Source of the DNA: Caulobacter sp. NIBR2454
GTDB taxonomy: Bacteria > Pseudomonadota > Alphaproteobacteria > Caulobacterales > Caulobacteraceae
DNA length: 64,000 nucleotides
Direction: 5' to 3'
Assembly (NCBI RefSeq): GCF_027474405.1
Contig: NZ_CP114871.1
Location: 2,489,001-2,553,000 of the forward strand
The notes beneath the pieces were generated by a model. That model had not been told where the DNA came from. It worked only from the letters and a program-made list of their open reading frames with translations, and ran no database searches. Positions 54,098-62,156 of the stretch are shown one piece after another. Made by a program: the position numbers and the translations under genes. Every line of letters starts with the position of its first letter. The first letter of the stretch is position 1.

Positions 54098-55504
54098 ATG
54101 CGGAATAGAGCAATGGCTGACGAACAAGATTTGGAAGATCTAAAGCGCGGTGACGTTGATATGGCGCGCCGTGATTTTCGCAATACGGAGCTTTCTGGTT
54201 TAGATCTCAGCAATAGGGATTTTTCCGGTGCCCATCTTGAGCGGGCTATAGCCACCGGTGCAAATTTCACTAATGCAAAACTTACAGGAGCTCACACCTT
54301 AGGCCTGAATGCACAAGGTGGAGATTTTTCCCGAGCTACAGCGATAGGAAGCGTATTTCATTCCGTCGATTTTCGGAACGCATCCTTCCGAGGAGCGAAC
54401 TTTAGTCGATCGCATTTTTCCAAGACCAATCTTGCGGGTGCCAACCTTGTCGGCGCCGATTTCACAAAAGCAGTCTTCAACGATGGGACCACTCTTGAGG
54501 GGTGCGAAGTAGATGAGACGACACGGTTTGATGGTGCCAGAATATTCCGCCCTTTAGCGCGCCAACCCGCTTTCAGATTTTATCACGTTGATCGTGGTGT
54601 GTTGGTTCGCAACCCCATGACTACTGACGCCGACAAGCCCCACCAAGCCACTCCAGAGCCTGTTCCCGCGCCTCATTTCGAAGATGAGCAGGGTTCGTTT
54701 GAAGTAGATTTTCGAGCACATAATGGGAGAGTTTTTCTGGGGTCGGGAGACTGGCTCTTTGAAACGAAATGGACCTCTGCTGGCAGCAGGTCCGTCCATG
54801 CCTACAATGACCCGCCGTCCATCAAAGGAATAGCGGTAGCGAGGGGTGTAAGCTCTATCGAGGAGGTTACCGCTGAAGCCTTCTCCACGGCTGATTTCTC
54901 TTCGCGGACCAGGACGCCAAAGGTCGGCGAAGTACTCTTGCTGGAAAACACCCAAGGGCGCGCCGCCGCTGTGGAAATCTTAGACATAAGGATCACACCG
55001 GAATCGCAATCTGGAACTCTACTAAAAGCCCGTTATCGAATTCTATTGGACGCTTCTCGCGATTTCAGCGGAGGCGCTCAGCCAGCTTCGGTTAACCAAC
55101 TCAAGGTGGCCGTAGAAGCCGCACTTGCTGCACTCGATGGCGTCGTCGCTTATCCCAATACCGAAGGGCAAGCTTCGCTAATCGGCCATAATAATCCTCC
55201 TCCGGAAGCAGCATTATCGGAAGAGGATTATCAGTCGGTACGAGCTACGCTTATTGAGCTGGGCTCCATTGAAAGAAAAATTCCCGAAAACAGCTTTCTT
55301 GAGAAAGCAAAAATCGATCTAACAGCAATAAACCAAAGCATTATGGATTGGTCAGGGAGAAAATTTGCACAAGTTCAGGAAGGATTTTTTACACAACTTG
55401 GCACATCGTTGGCTGATCCAAAAAATCTTCTTGGCGCGTACTTGGTTTTGAGCGGCAAACTGGACGTTGTCATAGCCGCCATTGTTACGATGGTTGCTGG
55501 ATAA
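54098..55504 (+). CDS. Pentapeptide-repeat protein with unknown C-terminal module
   Basis: The 468-residue protein has N-terminal pentapeptide repeats (about residues 20-150: ARRDFRNTELSGLDLSNRDF, FRGANFSRSHFSKTNLAGAN), a beta-rich middle of about 150 residues (SFEVDFRAHNGRVFLGSGDW, PSIKGIAVARGVSSIEEVTA) and a C-terminal ~110 residues ending in a hydrophobic helix (LVLSGKLDVVIAAIVTMVAG). It is clearly AT-richer than its neighbours, so it was probably acquired. The start may be ATG 54113. Pentapeptide beta-helices mimic DNA or act as scaffolds for membrane-bound effectors; the function here is unknown. Confidence 0.8.
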   Translation: MRNRAMADEQDLEDLKRGDVDMARRDFRNTELSGLDLSNRDFSGAHLERAIATGANFTNAKLTGAHTLGLNAQGGDFSRATAIGSVFHSVDFRNASFRGANFSRSHFSKTNLAGANLVGADFTKAVFNDGTTLEGCEVDETTRFDGARIFRPLARQPAFRFYHVDRGVLVRNPMTTDADKPHQATPEPVPAPHFEDEQGSFEVDFRAHNGRVFLGSGDWLFETKWTSAGSRSVHAYNDPPSIKGIAVARGVSSIEEVTAEAFSTADFSSRTRTPKVGEVLLLENTQGRAAAVEILDIRITPESQSGTLLKARYRILLDASRDFSGGAQPASVNQLKVAVEAALAALDGVVAYPNTEGQASLIGHNNPPPEAALSEEDYQSVRATLIELGSIERKIPENSFLEKAKIDLTAINQSIMDWSGRKFAQVQEGFFTQLGTSLADPKNLLGAYLVLSGKLDVVIAAIVTMVAG

Positions 55505-55520
55505 CATTTAGCTCACCCAA

Positions 55521-55832
55521 ATGATCATCTTCTCCGTCCTCTACCCCGCCACCCCCGGCGCGAAGTTCGATGCGGACTACTATGCGTCGGTCCACATGCC
55601 GCTGGTGCGCGAGGCGTTCGCGGCGACCGGCTATGTGTCGGATCAGGTGCTCTACGGCCAACCGGGGCCGGACGGCGCGCCCGCGCCCTTCGTGGCCATG
55701 GTCCACGTGACCTTCGAGAGCCCCGAGGCCATGCAGGCCAGCCTGAACGGCCCGCGCGGGGCCGAGGTGACGGCCGACGTCGCCAACTACACCGACATCG
55801 CCCCGATCATTCAGTTCAGCGTTCCGGGCTAA
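55521..55832 (+). CDS. EthD-family protein
   Basis: The 103-residue protein reads FSVLYPATPGAKFDADYYAS, HMPLVREAF and MVHVTFESPEAMQASL, the EthD dimeric alpha-beta barrel pattern. EthD members take part in ether or polyketide degradation or are of unknown role. The high GC returns here, marking the end of the AT-rich insert. Its stop overlaps that of the minus-strand membrane gene by four bases. Confidence 0.9.
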   Translation: MIIFSVLYPATPGAKFDADYYASVHMPLVREAFAATGYVSDQVLYGQPGPDGAPAPFVAMVHVTFESPEAMQASLNGPRGAEVTADVANYTDIAPIIQFSVPG

Positions 55833-56203
55833 GCCGCCTTCGCCCGGTCTCGCAGCGACAGGCAATAGCCGAAGGTCACCGCGATCCCCAGGATGATGGC
55901 GCCGCAGCCGCCCACGACCGCCACCTGGATGGGGGCGAAGGCGAACAGTCCGGCATAGACCAGCCCGCTCAGCACCAGGGACCAGGCCGCCACCCGCCGG
56001 GCCTGCCGGGCGCCGGCGCTGGGGACGAAGGTCTTGGGCAGCCGGTTGCCGTACCAGGCGATCATCAGCCCGTTCAGCCCGATCACCACCCGCGTGACCG
56101 TGTCGCCGTCCACATAGCCCAGCTTGCGCGCCAGGCTGGCGCCCAACGCCACGGCCAGGATGCCTCCCGCCCAGGCCAGACTGCCCACCAGTTCCTTGTT
56201 CAT
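55829..56203 (-). CDS. Four-helix membrane protein, possibly SdpI-like
   Basis: The 124-residue protein has helices near residues 5-25, 38-52 (VVIGLNGLMIAWYGNRLPK), 70-90 and 95-115 (VAVVGGCGAIILGIAVTFGY). The GNRLPK motif after helix 2 is like the GNYLPK of SdpI/YhfL-type immunity proteins. It is coupled to an ArsR/SdpR-type regulator (four-base overlap), which supports an SdpRI-like pair. Function is not proven. Confidence 0.75.
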   Translation of the reverse strand: MNKELVGSLAWAGGILAVALGASLARKLGYVDGDTVTRVVIGLNGLMIAWYGNRLPKTFVPSAGARQARRVAAWSLVLSGLVYAGLFAFAPIQVAVVGGCGAIILGIAVTFGYCLSLRDRAKAA

Positions 56204-56496
56204 CGCGCGGTCTCCTCCTTGGGCTCCGGCGCTTGCGCATCCAGGCCGAATGAATGGACGAACCCCAGCAGCGCCTCTTCCAGCACCGAGAGCTTCAGGT
56301 GATAGATCACGGACTTTCCGGCCTTTTCCGTGTGGACAAGGTCGGCCTCCTTCAGCACCGAAAAGTGCGCCGACATGGTCGGTTTGGAGACGTCGAACTG
56401 GTCGCTCAGCTCCCCCGCGCTCATCGGCCCCTGCCGGAGCAGCAGCAGCACCCGCCGGCGGGTCGGATCGGAAAGGGCTCTGAAGACCTGGCTCAT
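56200..56496 (-). CDS. ArsR-family (SdpR-like) autorepressor
   Basis: The 98-residue winged-helix protein reads SQVFRALSDPTRRRVLLLLR, MSAGELSDQFDVSKPTMSAH, FSVLKEADLVHTEKAGKSVI and YHLKLSVLEEALLGFVHSFG. It lacks the ELCVCDL metal motif of ArsR, so it groups with SdpR-type autorepressors. An 18-bp perfect palindrome lies six bases upstream of its ATG. Confidence 0.93.
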   Translation of the reverse strand: MSQVFRALSDPTRRRVLLLLRQGPMSAGELSDQFDVSKPTMSAHFSVLKEADLVHTEKAGKSVIYHLKLSVLEEALLGFVHSFGLDAQAPEPKEETAR

Positions 56497-56501
56497 GATG
56501 T

Positions 56502-56519
56502 GATGATTAGCTAATCATC
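56502..56519 (-). promoter_or_regulatory. ArsR-type operator palindrome
   Basis: GATGATTAGCTAATCATC is an 18-bp perfect palindrome with the TTAG/CTAA core typical of ArsR/SdpR operators, five bases upstream of the regulator start. Binding would autorepress the regulator-membrane protein pair. Confidence 0.8.
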
Positions 56520-56550
56520 GAATTGAGTCAAGCGGAGGTCAAAAACGCCC

Positions 56551-56675
56551 GTCACCCTAGGCCTTGTGCCTAGGGCCCAGAAACTCCGCATCCACCGCAA
56601 GAACACAGCTGCGCCGCCCCACGAACCCCAGACCTCAGCCGTTTCTGGATCCTCGCCACGAGGGCGAGGAAGACG
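56551..56675. repeat. Family-3 intergenic repeat
   Basis: Left hairpin CCCTAGGC-CTTGT-GCCTAGGG (56555-56575), central arms CCAGAAAC and GTTTCTGG, right hairpin CCTCGCC-ACGA-GGGCGAGG. The layout is the same hairpin-stem-hairpin as families 1 and 2 but with a different sequence. It occupies the gap between the ArsR gene and the penicillin-binding protein gene. Confidence 0.75.
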
Positions 56676-56784
56676 GATGAAGAAGCGGGGATAGCCAGAC
56701 CACCGTCCGCGCCGATAATCTCCCCGCCGCACGGAGCCCCGCCCCATCCCCCCTTCCCCGCCTCCCTTCCGCGCCGACCTGCTG

Positions 56785-58575
56785 GTGGCCGAGCTGCGCG
56801 CCGCCGCCGCCGACCGGCGCGTCCTCGCCCTCATCGCCGGCGCCGTCGCGGCCGGGCTGCTGGCGGGGGTCCTGATCTTCTGGGTCTGGTTCCTGCGCGA
56901 TCTGCCGAAACTCCCCGACGCCGAGGGGCTGATCGTCCACGGCCGCCCCGCCGCCCTGCGCCTGGTGGACCGCAATGGCGAGCTTTTGGCCACGCGCGGT
57001 CCCATCGTGGGCGAGCGGATCGACGCCGCCACCCTGCCCCCGCACGTGGTCCGCGCCTTCCTGGCGGCCGAGGACCGGCGCTTCTACGAGCACCACGGCG
57101 TGGATATCCGGGGCCTGCTGCGCGCCGCCTTCGTCAATGCGAAGGCCGGCGAGATCGAGGAAGGCGGCTCCACCCTCACCCAGCAGCTGGCCAAGGGTCA
57201 GTTCGACCGCCCCGCTCGGACCCTCAAGCGTAAGGTGCAGGAGGCGATCCTCGCCCGCCGGATCGAGCGCCGGTGGACCAAGGACCAGATCCTCGGCCTC
57301 TACCTGAACCGCATCTATTTCGGGGAGAAAGCCTATGGCCTATCGGGCGCCAGCCGCACCTATTTCGGCCGCGCCCCCGCCGACCTGACCCTTAGCCAAG
57401 CCGCCCTCCTCGCCGCCCTGCCGCAAGCCCCCTCACGTCTCCAGCCGACCGAGGCGCGGGAGGCGGCGCTCAAGCGCTCGCGCCTCGTCCTCGACCGCAT
57501 GCGGCGCGAGGGCTGGATCACCGAGACCGAGCGCGCGGACGCCGCCGACCACCCGCCGCGCATCGTCCTGGCCCGCAAGCCGCACGACGGCGACCTGGGC
57601 TGGGCGCTGGACTTCGCCGCCGCCGAGGCCCGCCGCATGGTCGGCCGCCCCGACGCCGACCTGACCGTGCGCCTGACCCTCGACACCGCCCTGCAGACCG
57701 ACGCCGCCGCCATCCTGCGCGCCGAAATTCCCGCCCGGCGGCAAGGCGCCCTGGTGATCTTGGGCCAGGACGGCGCCGTCCGCGCCCTGGTCGGCGGCCG
57801 CGCCTACACCCCCGCCGCCTTCAACCGCGCCACGGTGGCCAAACGCCAGCCCGGCTCGGCCTTCAAGCCCTTCGTCTATGCCGCCGCCCTCGAAGACGGC
57901 GTGCGCCCCGGCGACCTGCGCTATGACGAGCCCATCGACATCGCCGGCTGGAGCCCTGAGAACTACAGCCAGCGCTTCACGGGCGAGGTCACCATCGCCG
58001 ACGCCTTCGCCCGCTCCCTCAACACCGTCGCCGCCCAGCTGGCCCAGGACGTGGGCGGCCGCCAGATCGCCGAGCTGTCCAAGCGCTTTGGCCTCTCGAC
58101 CCTGCCTGACGAGCCGAACCTGTCGGTGGCGCTCGGCAGCTACGAGGTCACCCTGCTGGAGCTGACCGGCGCCTATTCGGTCTTCCCCCGCGCCGGCTTC
58201 CAGGCCCGCCCCTGGGCGGTGTCCGAGATCGTCGGCGCCGACGGGGCGGTGCTGTTCCGCCACCAGACCACGCAGGTGCGCGTCTATCCCCCCGACCTCG
58301 CCGGCCAGATGGTCGGCATGATGCGCGGCGTCATCGACCACGGCACCGGCTTCCGCGCCCGTCTGGACCGCCCCGCCGCCGGCAAGACCGGCACCAGCCA
58401 GGACTACCGCGACGCCTGGTTCGTCGGCTTCACCCCCGACTTCACGGCGGGGGTGTGGATGGGCGATGACCGCAACCGCCCCCTGGACGGCGTCACCGGC
58501 GGCGACGTTCCCGCCCTGCTGTGGAAGCGGGCGATGGTGCGGGCGCACGCGGGGCTGCCCGCGAGAAACTTTTAG
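56785..58575 (+). CDS. Class A penicillin-binding protein (bifunctional transglycosylase/transpeptidase)
   Basis: The 596-residue protein has a membrane anchor (VLALIAGAVAAGLLAGVLIF), a GT51 transglycosylase (FLAAEDRRFYEHHGVDIRGL, with the catalytic Glu in AAEDRRFY; EEGGSTLTQQLAKGQF) and a transpeptidase with SXXK in PGSAFKPF, SXN in RSLNTVA and KTG in AGKTGTSQDY. It is shorter than PBP1a and lacks the OB insert, like PBP1C/PbpZ-type enzymes. It polymerises and cross-links peptidoglycan. The GTG start has no strong ribosome-binding site. Confidence 0.94.
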   Translation: MAELRAAAADRRVLALIAGAVAAGLLAGVLIFWVWFLRDLPKLPDAEGLIVHGRPAALRLVDRNGELLATRGPIVGERIDAATLPPHVVRAFLAAEDRRFYEHHGVDIRGLLRAAFVNAKAGEIEEGGSTLTQQLAKGQFDRPARTLKRKVQEAILARRIERRWTKDQILGLYLNRIYFGEKAYGLSGASRTYFGRAPADLTLSQAALLAALPQAPSRLQPTEAREAALKRSRLVLDRMRREGWITETERADAADHPPRIVLARKPHDGDLGWALDFAAAEARRMVGRPDADLTVRLTLDTALQTDAAAILRAEIPARRQGALVILGQDGAVRALVGGRAYTPAAFNRATVAKRQPGSAFKPFVYAAALEDGVRPGDLRYDEPIDIAGWSPENYSQRFTGEVTIADAFARSLNTVAAQLAQDVGGRQIAELSKRFGLSTLPDEPNLSVALGSYEVTLLELTGAYSVFPRAGFQARPWAVSEIVGADGAVLFRHQTTQVRVYPPDLAGQMVGMMRGVIDHGTGFRARLDRPAAGKTGTSQDYRDAWFVGFTPDFTAGVWMGDDRNRPLDGVTGGDVPALLWKRAMVRAHAGLPARNF

Positions 58576-58585
58576 CTCCGACCTT

Positions 58586-58712
58586 CGCCTCTCCCCCTCG
58601 GGGGGAGAGGGTTGGGTGAGGGGGCCGCTGAGCTTCAACCCCAAACCAAGCCAGACGCCGACCCGCCAAAGGCCCCTCACCCTACCCTCTCCCCACAGGT
58701 GGGGAGAGGCGA
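58586..58712. repeat. Family-1 intergenic repeat, copy H
   Basis: 127 bases with the usual ends, GGTTGGGTGAGGGGG central arm, very like copy G including the inner GCTGAGC.TCAACCCCAA and CCGACCCGCC. It lies between the penicillin-binding protein and hydrolase genes. Confidence 0.92.
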
Positions 58713-58745
58713 TAGACCTCTCCGCCAAACGATCGGAACCCCCCC

Positions 58746-59474
58746 ATGCCCCACGTCACCCACCGCGGCCAGCGCATCCACTACACCGTCGACGGCGCTG
58801 GCCCGCTGGTGGTGCTCCAGCACGGCCTGTTCATGGACGCCGCCAGCTGGAAGACGAACGGCTTCGTCGACGCCCTGACCGCCGCGGGCTTCCAGGTCGC
58901 CTGCGTCGACAGCCTGGGCCACGGCCTCAGCGACCGCCCCCTCGACCCCGCCCTCTATGTGCAGCAGCAGCGGGCCGGCGACATCGTGGCGGTGATCGAC
59001 GACCTGGGCGCCGAGCGGGCGCACCTGATCGGCTACTCCATGGGCGCCTGGATGTCGGTGGGCGTGGCCAAGCATCACCCCGGCCGCCTCGCCTCCCTCA
59101 CTGTCGGTGGCTGGGACCTCGTGAACGGCGTGCCGCGCATGCCGGGCGGGACCCTGACCTTCGACGTGTTCATGGCCTTCTCCCGCGCCGTCGCCCCGGC
59201 CCTGGTCAGCTGGGTGACGCCGGACATCGAGCCGGCCATCCGCGCCTGTTTCGACAACCTGGCCGACCTGGACGGCGCCGCCGACGCGGTCCTGAACGGC
59301 GGCTTCCCGATCCTGCTGTGGGACGGCGTTAACGACCCCTACCACAACCCCAGCCAGGCCTTCGCCGCCGCCAACGGCCTGCCGTTCCTGTCCACCCCCG
59401 GCGATCACCTGGGCGCGATCCTCCAGCCTCAGGCGATCGATGGGGTGGTGGGGTTTTTGAAGGGTTCCAACTAA
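58746..59474 (+). CDS. Alpha/beta-fold hydrolase
   Basis: The 242-residue protein has the oxyanion strand LVVLQHGLFMDAASW, the elbow GYSMGAWMSVG, an acid in LWDGVNDPYHNP and a His in PGDHLGAIL. It resembles small epoxide-hydrolase/esterase-like cytosolic enzymes. The substrate is unknown. A perfect 8-bp hairpin follows its stop. Confidence 0.9.
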   Translation: MPHVTHRGQRIHYTVDGAGPLVVLQHGLFMDAASWKTNGFVDALTAAGFQVACVDSLGHGLSDRPLDPALYVQQQRAGDIVAVIDDLGAERAHLIGYSMGAWMSVGVAKHHPGRLASLTVGGWDLVNGVPRMPGGTLTFDVFMAFSRAVAPALVSWVTPDIEPAIRACFDNLADLDGAADAVLNGGFPILLWDGVNDPYHNPSQAFAAANGLPFLSTPGDHLGAILQPQAIDGVVGFLKGSN

Positions 59475-59476
59475 TC

Positions 59477-59501
59477 CCGCTCATCCCCGCGAGATGAGCG
59501 G
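59477..59501 (+). terminator. Hairpin after the hydrolase gene
   Basis: CCGCTCAT and ATGAGCGG form a perfect 8-bp stem around a 9-base loop, two bases beyond the hydrolase stop codon. Only TT follows, so strength is uncertain. Confidence 0.5.
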
Positions 59502-59885
59502 TTCGCTGGAAGCGGTATAAAAGCAATGACATAGCGATCGGCTCACTGCCTGTGTAGGAGTTGTGCAGGCCGATCGGTAACTTAGCCGACCGCGATCGCT
59601 GTCTAGTTTCTGGCTTAAGCGCAAATACTCGTGCTCGTGGCGACGGCGCTTGGGTTGTCGTCGTTGAGGCTATGCTTGATCTCCTAACGGAAGCGCTGTT
59701 GGACCAGAAATTCCCGCTGGCACGACACGTTTGGGCGGGCGGCGCTGTTCGACGATCAAGCGTAAGAACGCGACGCGACAAAAGCGCGCAATACGAGTGT
59801 GCATCCACTCTTTCCCTCGACGCGAGCAAAGCTTCACCATAGGCAACCTCGAAAGGAAGGTCGGGGAGGCCCATGCGGCACTGTC
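59502..59885. other. Non-coding stretch at the border of the accessory segment
   Basis: About 380 bases with no supported gene. A few short frames lack family features. It contains an inverted repeat, CGATCGGC (59535-59542) and GCCGATCG (59569-59576), around a 26-base segment, which could be an operator or the base of an RNA hairpin. The base composition is lower in GC than upstream. The promoter of the metallo-beta-lactamase gene should lie here. Confidence 0.5.
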
Positions 59886-60974
59886 ATGGCTAATTTTTTC
59901 GAGATCGATTTTCTTAGCGTCGAGACAAAGAAAAGCGGCGACGCAATTACTATCCGCTACGAGATAGACGGCATGACCCGGATCCACGTCGTTGATGGCG
60001 GTTTCCAGTCTACGGGTCTCAGCGTCGTTCAACACGTCAAACAGCACTACGGCGTGGACTCCTACATTGATCATGTCGTCGTCACCCACCCGGACGGCGA
60101 TCATGCCGGCGGGCTGCGGACGGTGCTCGAGGAAATGAACGTGGGCGCCCTCTGGATGCTGCGCCCCTGGATACATGCCGCAGAGCTCATCGATCGCTTC
60201 GAGACCTACAATTCAATCGAGCGTCTCGCTGGCCGCCTTAAGTCCGCATATCCGAATCTGTCTGCTCTTGAGGAAATCGCGGAAAGGCGCGGCATACCGA
60301 TCTACGAGCCATTCCAAGGCGAGCGCATCGGGGATTTCGCGGTCTTAGCTCCCACTAAGAGGCGCTATCTCGACCTGGTGGTTGAGTCAGAAAAGACACC
60401 TGAAGCCGTTGAGGAGGAAGCAAGCGCTACGACAAAGGCAGAGTCGTTTTTCGAGAGCGTCCTGGCCAAAGTGGTCAATCTCGTCAAGGCAGCATGGGGC
60501 GAAGAAGTCTTCTCGACCCAAGAAACTAGTGCTGAAAACGAGATGAGCGTCATTCAGTACGCAAATCTCTGCGGGAAACGTGTGTTGCTGACAGGCGACG
60601 CCGGCCGTGGTGCGCTCGCGGAAGCCGCAGACTATGCTCCGTTTGTCGGTCTTCAGTTGCCGGGTATCGACCGTATTCAAGTCCCGCACCATGGCTCGCG
60701 CAAGAATGTATCGACCGAACTGCTTGATCGCTGGCTGGGCCCGCGTCTTTCCGCAAAACCCAGCGAAGGACAGGAGACGTTCACAGCGATTGTGAGTTCT
60801 GCGCTTGAGGACAAAGACCATCCCCGGAAGTCCGTTGTACGGGCTTTCGTGCATCGCGGGGCAAAGGTGATCGCGACCGAGGGGCAGAGCACGCGAACAG
60901 GGCACAACGCACCCGCCCGGGAGGGTTGGGTCGCGGCAAAGCCCATCGCGTACCCCGACCAACAGGAAGACTAG
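59886..60974 (+). CDS. ComEC-like metallo-beta-lactamase-fold hydrolase
   Basis: The 362-residue soluble protein has the metal-binding motif THPDGDHAGGL (HxDxDH form), a ligand Asp in LLTGDAGRGAL and His in VPHHGSRKN, the pattern of ComEC/Rec2 and related phosphodiesterase-like MBL proteins. A low-complexity, Glu-rich insert with helices (about residues 160-215: TPEAVEEEASATTKAESFFE) interrupts the domain. Start at ATG 59886. Free-standing ComEC-like MBL proteins paired with membrane proteins occur in accessory and defence regions. The next gene, 11 bases on, is a membrane protein. Substrate unknown. Confidence 0.85.
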   Translation: MANFFEIDFLSVETKKSGDAITIRYEIDGMTRIHVVDGGFQSTGLSVVQHVKQHYGVDSYIDHVVVTHPDGDHAGGLRTVLEEMNVGALWMLRPWIHAAELIDRFETYNSIERLAGRLKSAYPNLSALEEIAERRGIPIYEPFQGERIGDFAVLAPTKRRYLDLVVESEKTPEAVEEEASATTKAESFFESVLAKVVNLVKAAWGEEVFSTQETSAENEMSVIQYANLCGKRVLLTGDAGRGALAEAADYAPFVGLQLPGIDRIQVPHHGSRKNVSTELLDRWLGPRLSAKPSEGQETFTAIVSSALEDKDHPRKSVVRAFVHRGAKVIATEGQSTRTGHNAPAREGWVAAKPIAYPDQQED

Positions 60975-60985
60975 GCTTCGCTTGC

Positions 60986-61603
60986 ATGGCAAAGACTCTC
61001 AAGCATGAGAACCGTCCAATGCTCGTGCTGGTACTTCTGGCAAACCTCGCCTTGTTTGCGCTGGTGCTGAAGACAAACTCGATCGTGTTCGCAGATGTCG
61101 TTGCCGCCACGAAGGAATGGCAGAGCCTGCTTCCGGCGGGACTGGGCCTAGTGGTCTGCGGAATTGTCAATGAATTGCTCTCGCCCGCCCTGAAGGCACG
61201 TCTAGTATTCTGGCGCTGGCGGAATCCACTCCCCGGCAGCGAGGCGTTCACCCGTTATGCTACGGCCGACCCTCGGGTCGATATGGAACGGCTACGAAAG
61301 AAATTGGGAAAGTTGCCGACCTCACCGGAAGAGCAAAACGCGGCTTGGTACCAACTCTACAAGAAGGTTTCTGGAACAGCGCCCATTACCGACGCGCACA
61401 GAGCCTTTCTCTTCTGCCGTGACTATGCGGCTATGGCGGCGCTGCTGTCCGTCGTACTCGGGGGTGTCGTCATCTGGCAGGTTAGGCCATTGCAGACCGT
61501 ACTCGTCTATCTGCTGGTCCTAGCGACGCAGTACTTGGTCGTCCGCATAGCTGCCGCGAACGCTGGGCGCCGTCTCGTCACCAACGTGCTAGCGACAACT
61601 TGA
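60986..61603 (+). CDS. Membrane protein paired with the MBL-fold hydrolase
   Basis: The 205-residue protein has two N-terminal helices (VLVLLANLALFALVLKTNSI and LLPAGLGLVVCGIVNELLS), a soluble loop of about 85 residues (VFWRWRNPLPGSEAFTRYAT, DMERLRKKLGKLPTSPEEQN) and two C-terminal helices (AALLSVVLGGVVIWQV, VLVYLLVLATQYLVVRIAA). It starts 11 bases after the MBL gene and is surely co-transcribed. No family name comes to mind; the helix-loop-helix layout is like membrane effectors of two-gene defence systems. Confidence 0.75.
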   Translation: MAKTLKHENRPMLVLVLLANLALFALVLKTNSIVFADVVAATKEWQSLLPAGLGLVVCGIVNELLSPALKARLVFWRWRNPLPGSEAFTRYATADPRVDMERLRKKLGKLPTSPEEQNAAWYQLYKKVSGTAPITDAHRAFLFCRDYAAMAALLSVVLGGVVIWQVRPLQTVLVYLLVLATQYLVVRIAAANAGRRLVTNVLATT

Positions 61604-61691
61604 GCAGGTGGGCGATGATCTGGTTCGCGAGGTGAGCTGTTGAATCGTCGCATTTCCAGTGCTTGGCCCGAAGTACCGCAGGCCGTCGCCT

Positions 61692-62156
61692 TCAGCTCAG
61701 ACCTAGCTCAGCCCACCCTAGTAGCTGGTTGGCCTCCGGAAATTCATCCGGCTCGATGAGAGCCCTCGCGACCCGCAAGCAGGCTAGCGCAGCTTCTGGA
61801 TCGGTGGGCTCCCGGTCCATCAATCTCTCCAGCAAAGCCATTCGCTCTTCCCGGTTCGCCTCAATCCGCGCCCACATGGCGTCGAGCCGTCGCCCTTCCG
61901 GTAGCGACTGCGTTTGATCGTTGGAGAGGCCCGCCGCCTTCAGCATGTCCCACACCTTGCTCTCCAAGGTCGGGTAGGCGTCGTAGAGCCACTCGGCTTC
62001 CTCGTGCAGGACGAGGTACTGCCGGCAAAGGTCAAGGCAGGCGTCGCCGCCGACGGCGGGCAAGGCGGGCGCTACGGACGCCGACGAGCCGCCCGCAAGG
62101 ATCGACCGCCGGGACATGGCCAGCCCCGCTGGACTATGGCTCCGCGACCGGCTCAT
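61692..62156 (-). CDS. Exported (Tat-like leader) helical protein, paralogue of the first operon gene
   Basis: The protein has 154 residues from ATG 62156, or about 141 from ATG 62117. The leader MSRRSILAGGSSASVAPALP carries a twin arginine. The mature part is helical: CRQYLVLHEEAEWLYDAYPT, LESKVWDMLKAAG, ERMALLERLMDREPTDPEAA, ALIEPDEFPEANQLLGWAEL. The layout and many positions match the protein at 62569-63060. It is the third gene of an operon with four-base overlaps. Function is unknown. Confidence 0.75.
   Translation of the reverse strand: MSRSRSHSPAGLAMSRRSILAGGSSASVAPALPAVGGDACLDLCRQYLVLHEEAEWLYDAYPTLESKVWDMLKAAGLSNDQTQSLPEGRRLDAMWARIEANREERMALLERLMDREPTDPEAALACLRVARALIEPDEFPEANQLLGWAELGLS

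Noticed and set aside
36531..58712. The regular hairpin repeats as a CRISPR array
   Set aside because: Copies are kilobases apart, about 128 bp long, internally palindromic and without spacers or cas genes.
59535..59576. The CGATCGGC/GCCGATCG inverted repeat as a non-coding RNA gene
   Set aside because: One 8-bp stem with a 26-base interior is too weak without promoter or covariation evidence; it is only noted in the gap entry.
59561..59842. A short plus-strand frame before the MBL gene as a third gene of that unit
   Set aside because: There are no motifs and no convincing ribosome-binding site, and the composition looks random.
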